41,029 nt of DNA from a virus: the IMG/VR virus record IMGVR_UViG_3300032291_001563, positions 1-41,029 of that record; one strand, written 5' to 3'. Every line of letters starts with the position of its first letter. Positions within the stretch are counted from its first letter, which is position 1. The notes under the pieces are model-generated. The model was given only the letters and a program-made list of their open reading frames with translations, was not told the origin of the DNA and did not search any database. A program made the translations under genes and the position numbers. This document shows, in pieces, positions 39,585-41,029 of the stretch.

Positions 39585-41029
39585 ATATTAATGCTGAGAT
39601 TGCCCAAGATTTGGCCAGAGGTCGAACCGACATCGGTTTCTTTGCCTCTCGCTGGCTAGGTGTCAATCTCAATCCGGGCCAACTGGCCTGGTTAGAAGGT
39701 ATGGTTGCCCGTGATGAGACAGGGTTCAGGCCCAAATACCTGACCACTGTGTGCAGCGCCGGCAACCGGGCTGGTAAGACTTTGGGGATGGCGGTTGGAG
39801 TCCTGCACTCTGCCACCTACAAGCTGGGACTTCGTCCCCCGACTAACGGGTCCATTGAGGACGCCGAACGTTGGACTACCGAGCCTTACGAATGGTATCA
39901 CATTGGTATCCAGCAGGAAACTGCCGAGTTGGTGCATAGGGAACTATCGATGCTTCTTCAAGGAAGCCATCCAGCCCAGCGCGGTAGGGGATGCCCAATA
40001 GTGAAAGATATCGGTCCAGTATATAACTTCGAGAAGAAGTACCGTGGTGAGTACCTGTGGATCAAGGTTGACCCCATTTTTGGTGGGGCAAACATCCACT
40101 TCCGCACTACCCAGGACAAGGCTAAGGCACTCCTGGGCAAGGACATGAATGGCATCTCGTTCGACGAGGCAGCCTTCGAGCCACATCTTCTCATGATCTA
40201 CCAAGAGGTTCTGAACCTCCGACGACTCTCGACAGGTGGACAGCTACACTTCATTGGCACACCGACTGAGGGCATCAACGACTACGCAGACCTGTGGGAG
40301 CTGGGAAACCCAATCAACCCAGACCGCGATGACCAGTTCATGAGCTTCCGGCTCTCGACTAGGGACAACGTAGGGTTCGGTCTTAACGCCTCAACTTTCG
40401 AATCAATCGTACGACAGCAGGCAGAGTACCTGGTACCGCAGAACATTGACGGTTACTTCATCGAGGCGAGAGATGCGTACTTCAACGCAGACATGATCGA
40501 CAAGTGCTTCGTGGACTTCGAAGAGGAGATTGCTCCGACCAAGGGCCGCAGGTACTCCCAGGGCGTAGACCCTGGCATCTCATCAGACGCAACGTGGGCA
40601 GTCACTATTGACTACACGGAGCGCGACATGATGGTAGGGGTTAGGTGCCGACGCAAGGTTGGCAAGCAGACAATCCCATCGGTGGTAAACATGGTGCGAG
40701 AGGGGCACCTGCTCTACAACCAGGACGGGGCTGCATGCACCAGCACCATTGACTCGACTGGCTTCGGTGGGAAGCTTTTCCGCCAGGAGTTTAGCATCAT
40801 CAAGCCACTGAGGGATTATGACTTCGGTGGCACGAGAGCCAAGAAGCTGGAGCTTCTGGCAGATCTAAAGGCCGTGATTGATCGGCAACAGCTCAAGCTC
40901 CCACGCAAGGGTGCTTGGATGGAGCTCCGGCGCCAGCTGCTGGGCTACAAGCTAGATGACAAGAAGCTGGAAACTGATGCCGTAATGGCACTGGCGCTGT
41001 CGGTGAGGCACGCGACCAGAAACCCTTCG
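39581..41029 (+). CDS. terL: Terminase large subunit, N-terminal and central part
   Basis: The packaging motor ATPase and nuclease, 500 aa in all when joined to 1-177. Walker A is SAGNRAGKT (59-67), Walker B is GISFDEA (D195, catalytic E196), and the RNase H-like nuclease acids are D330 (GVDPG), D391 (TIDSTGFGG) and D466 (TDAVMALAL). It cuts concatemeric DNA and drives it through the portal. The start is TTG at 39581, placed six to seven bases after AAGGAAG and overlapping the previous stop as TTGA; no ATG fits before Walker A except inside the conserved part. It runs off the window end and continues at base 1. Confidence 0.95.
   Translation, partial: MNINAEIAQDLARGRTDIGFFASRWLGVNLNPGQLAWLEGMVARDETGFRPKYLTTVCSAGNRAGKTLGMAVGVLHSATYKLGLRPPTNGSIEDAERWTTEPYEWYHIGIQQETAELVHRELSMLLQGSHPAQRGRGCPIVKDIGPVYNFEKKYRGEYLWIKVDPIFGGANIHFRTTQDKAKALLGKDMNGISFDEAAFEPHLLMIYQEVLNLRRLSTGGQLHFIGTPTEGINDYADLWELGNPINPDRDDQFMSFRLSTRDNVGFGLNASTFESIVRQQAEYLVPQNIDGYFIEARDAYFNADMIDKCFVDFEEEIAPTKGRRYSQGVDPGISSDATWAVTIDYTERDMMVGVRCRRKVGKQTIPSVVNMVREGHLLYNQDGAACTSTIDSTGFGGKLFRQEFSIIKPLRDYDFGGTRAKKLELLADLKAVIDRQQLKLPRKGAWMELRRQLLGYKLDDKKLETDAVMALALSVRHATRNPS
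40907..41029. repeat. Terminal direct repeat, second copy
   Basis: This is the second copy of the 123-base repeat at 1-123. Removing one copy leaves a unit genome of 40,906 bp and restores an uninterrupted large terminase gene. Confidence 0.95.

Overview
The window is a complete, circular-looking genome of a tailed double-stranded DNA phage. The first 123 bases are identical to the last 123, and the large terminase reading frame runs unbroken across the join, so the unit genome is about 40,906 bp, cut inside terL. The capsid protein looks like the N4-gp56 family and three giant open frames (932, 1703 and 2382 aa) carry Gly/Ala-rich hydrophobic or Pro-rich segments, as internal or ejected virion proteins do. 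No tape-measure or major tail tube gene was recognised, yet Dit-like and hub-like proteins follow the head-tail adaptor. This favours a short-tailed phage with a siphovirus-like tail tip, though that is inference. The host cannot be assigned. The moderately GC-rich base composition, good Shine-Dalgarno sites and r1t-type holin would fit an actinobacterium but do not prove it. No integrase, repressor, DNA polymerase or primase was recognised.

Layout, on the circle. (1) A long rightward late unit starts near 28,760. It encodes a 2382-aa giant protein with a SLOG-like nucleotide-binding domain, a zinc peptidase, a collagen-like tail fibre with collar domain, a probable small terminase, a holin, three very basic small proteins and terL. 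It then crosses the join into portal, two more giant proteins, scaffold, capsid, adaptor, Dit-like and hub proteins, a second holin-like protein, a DnaQ-like exonuclease, a HAD phosphatase and a C39-like endolysin candidate, and stops at a terminator at 17,581. (2) A rightward replication and recombination operon (17,629-23,340) encodes a Cas4-like nuclease, ERF recombinase, an SSB candidate, a resolvase-like nuclease, a MazG/Nmad1-like protein, an RlpA-like secreted protein and DnaB helicase, with small unknowns. It starts from a promoter that overlaps the late terminator. (3) A leftward block of small, AT-richer accessory genes (28,492 down to 23,438) is divided into three transcription units by two similar intergenic cassettes. 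It converges with block 2 on a shared terminator.

The most striking features are a complete tRNA-Arg(UCU) cloverleaf with encoded CCA lying in sense orientation inside the giant 2382-aa gene, the repeated hairpin-bearing cassettes of the leftward block, a 12-base motif that follows each leftward terminator at a near-constant distance, and a promoter/operator/terminator overlay at the late-early boundary. Several genes too short for routine calling were found by reading: zinc-knuckle microproteins at 21,412, 24,096, 27,716 and 37,951, two single-span membrane peptides at 27,291 and 27,398, and a 53-aa basic protein at 39,131.
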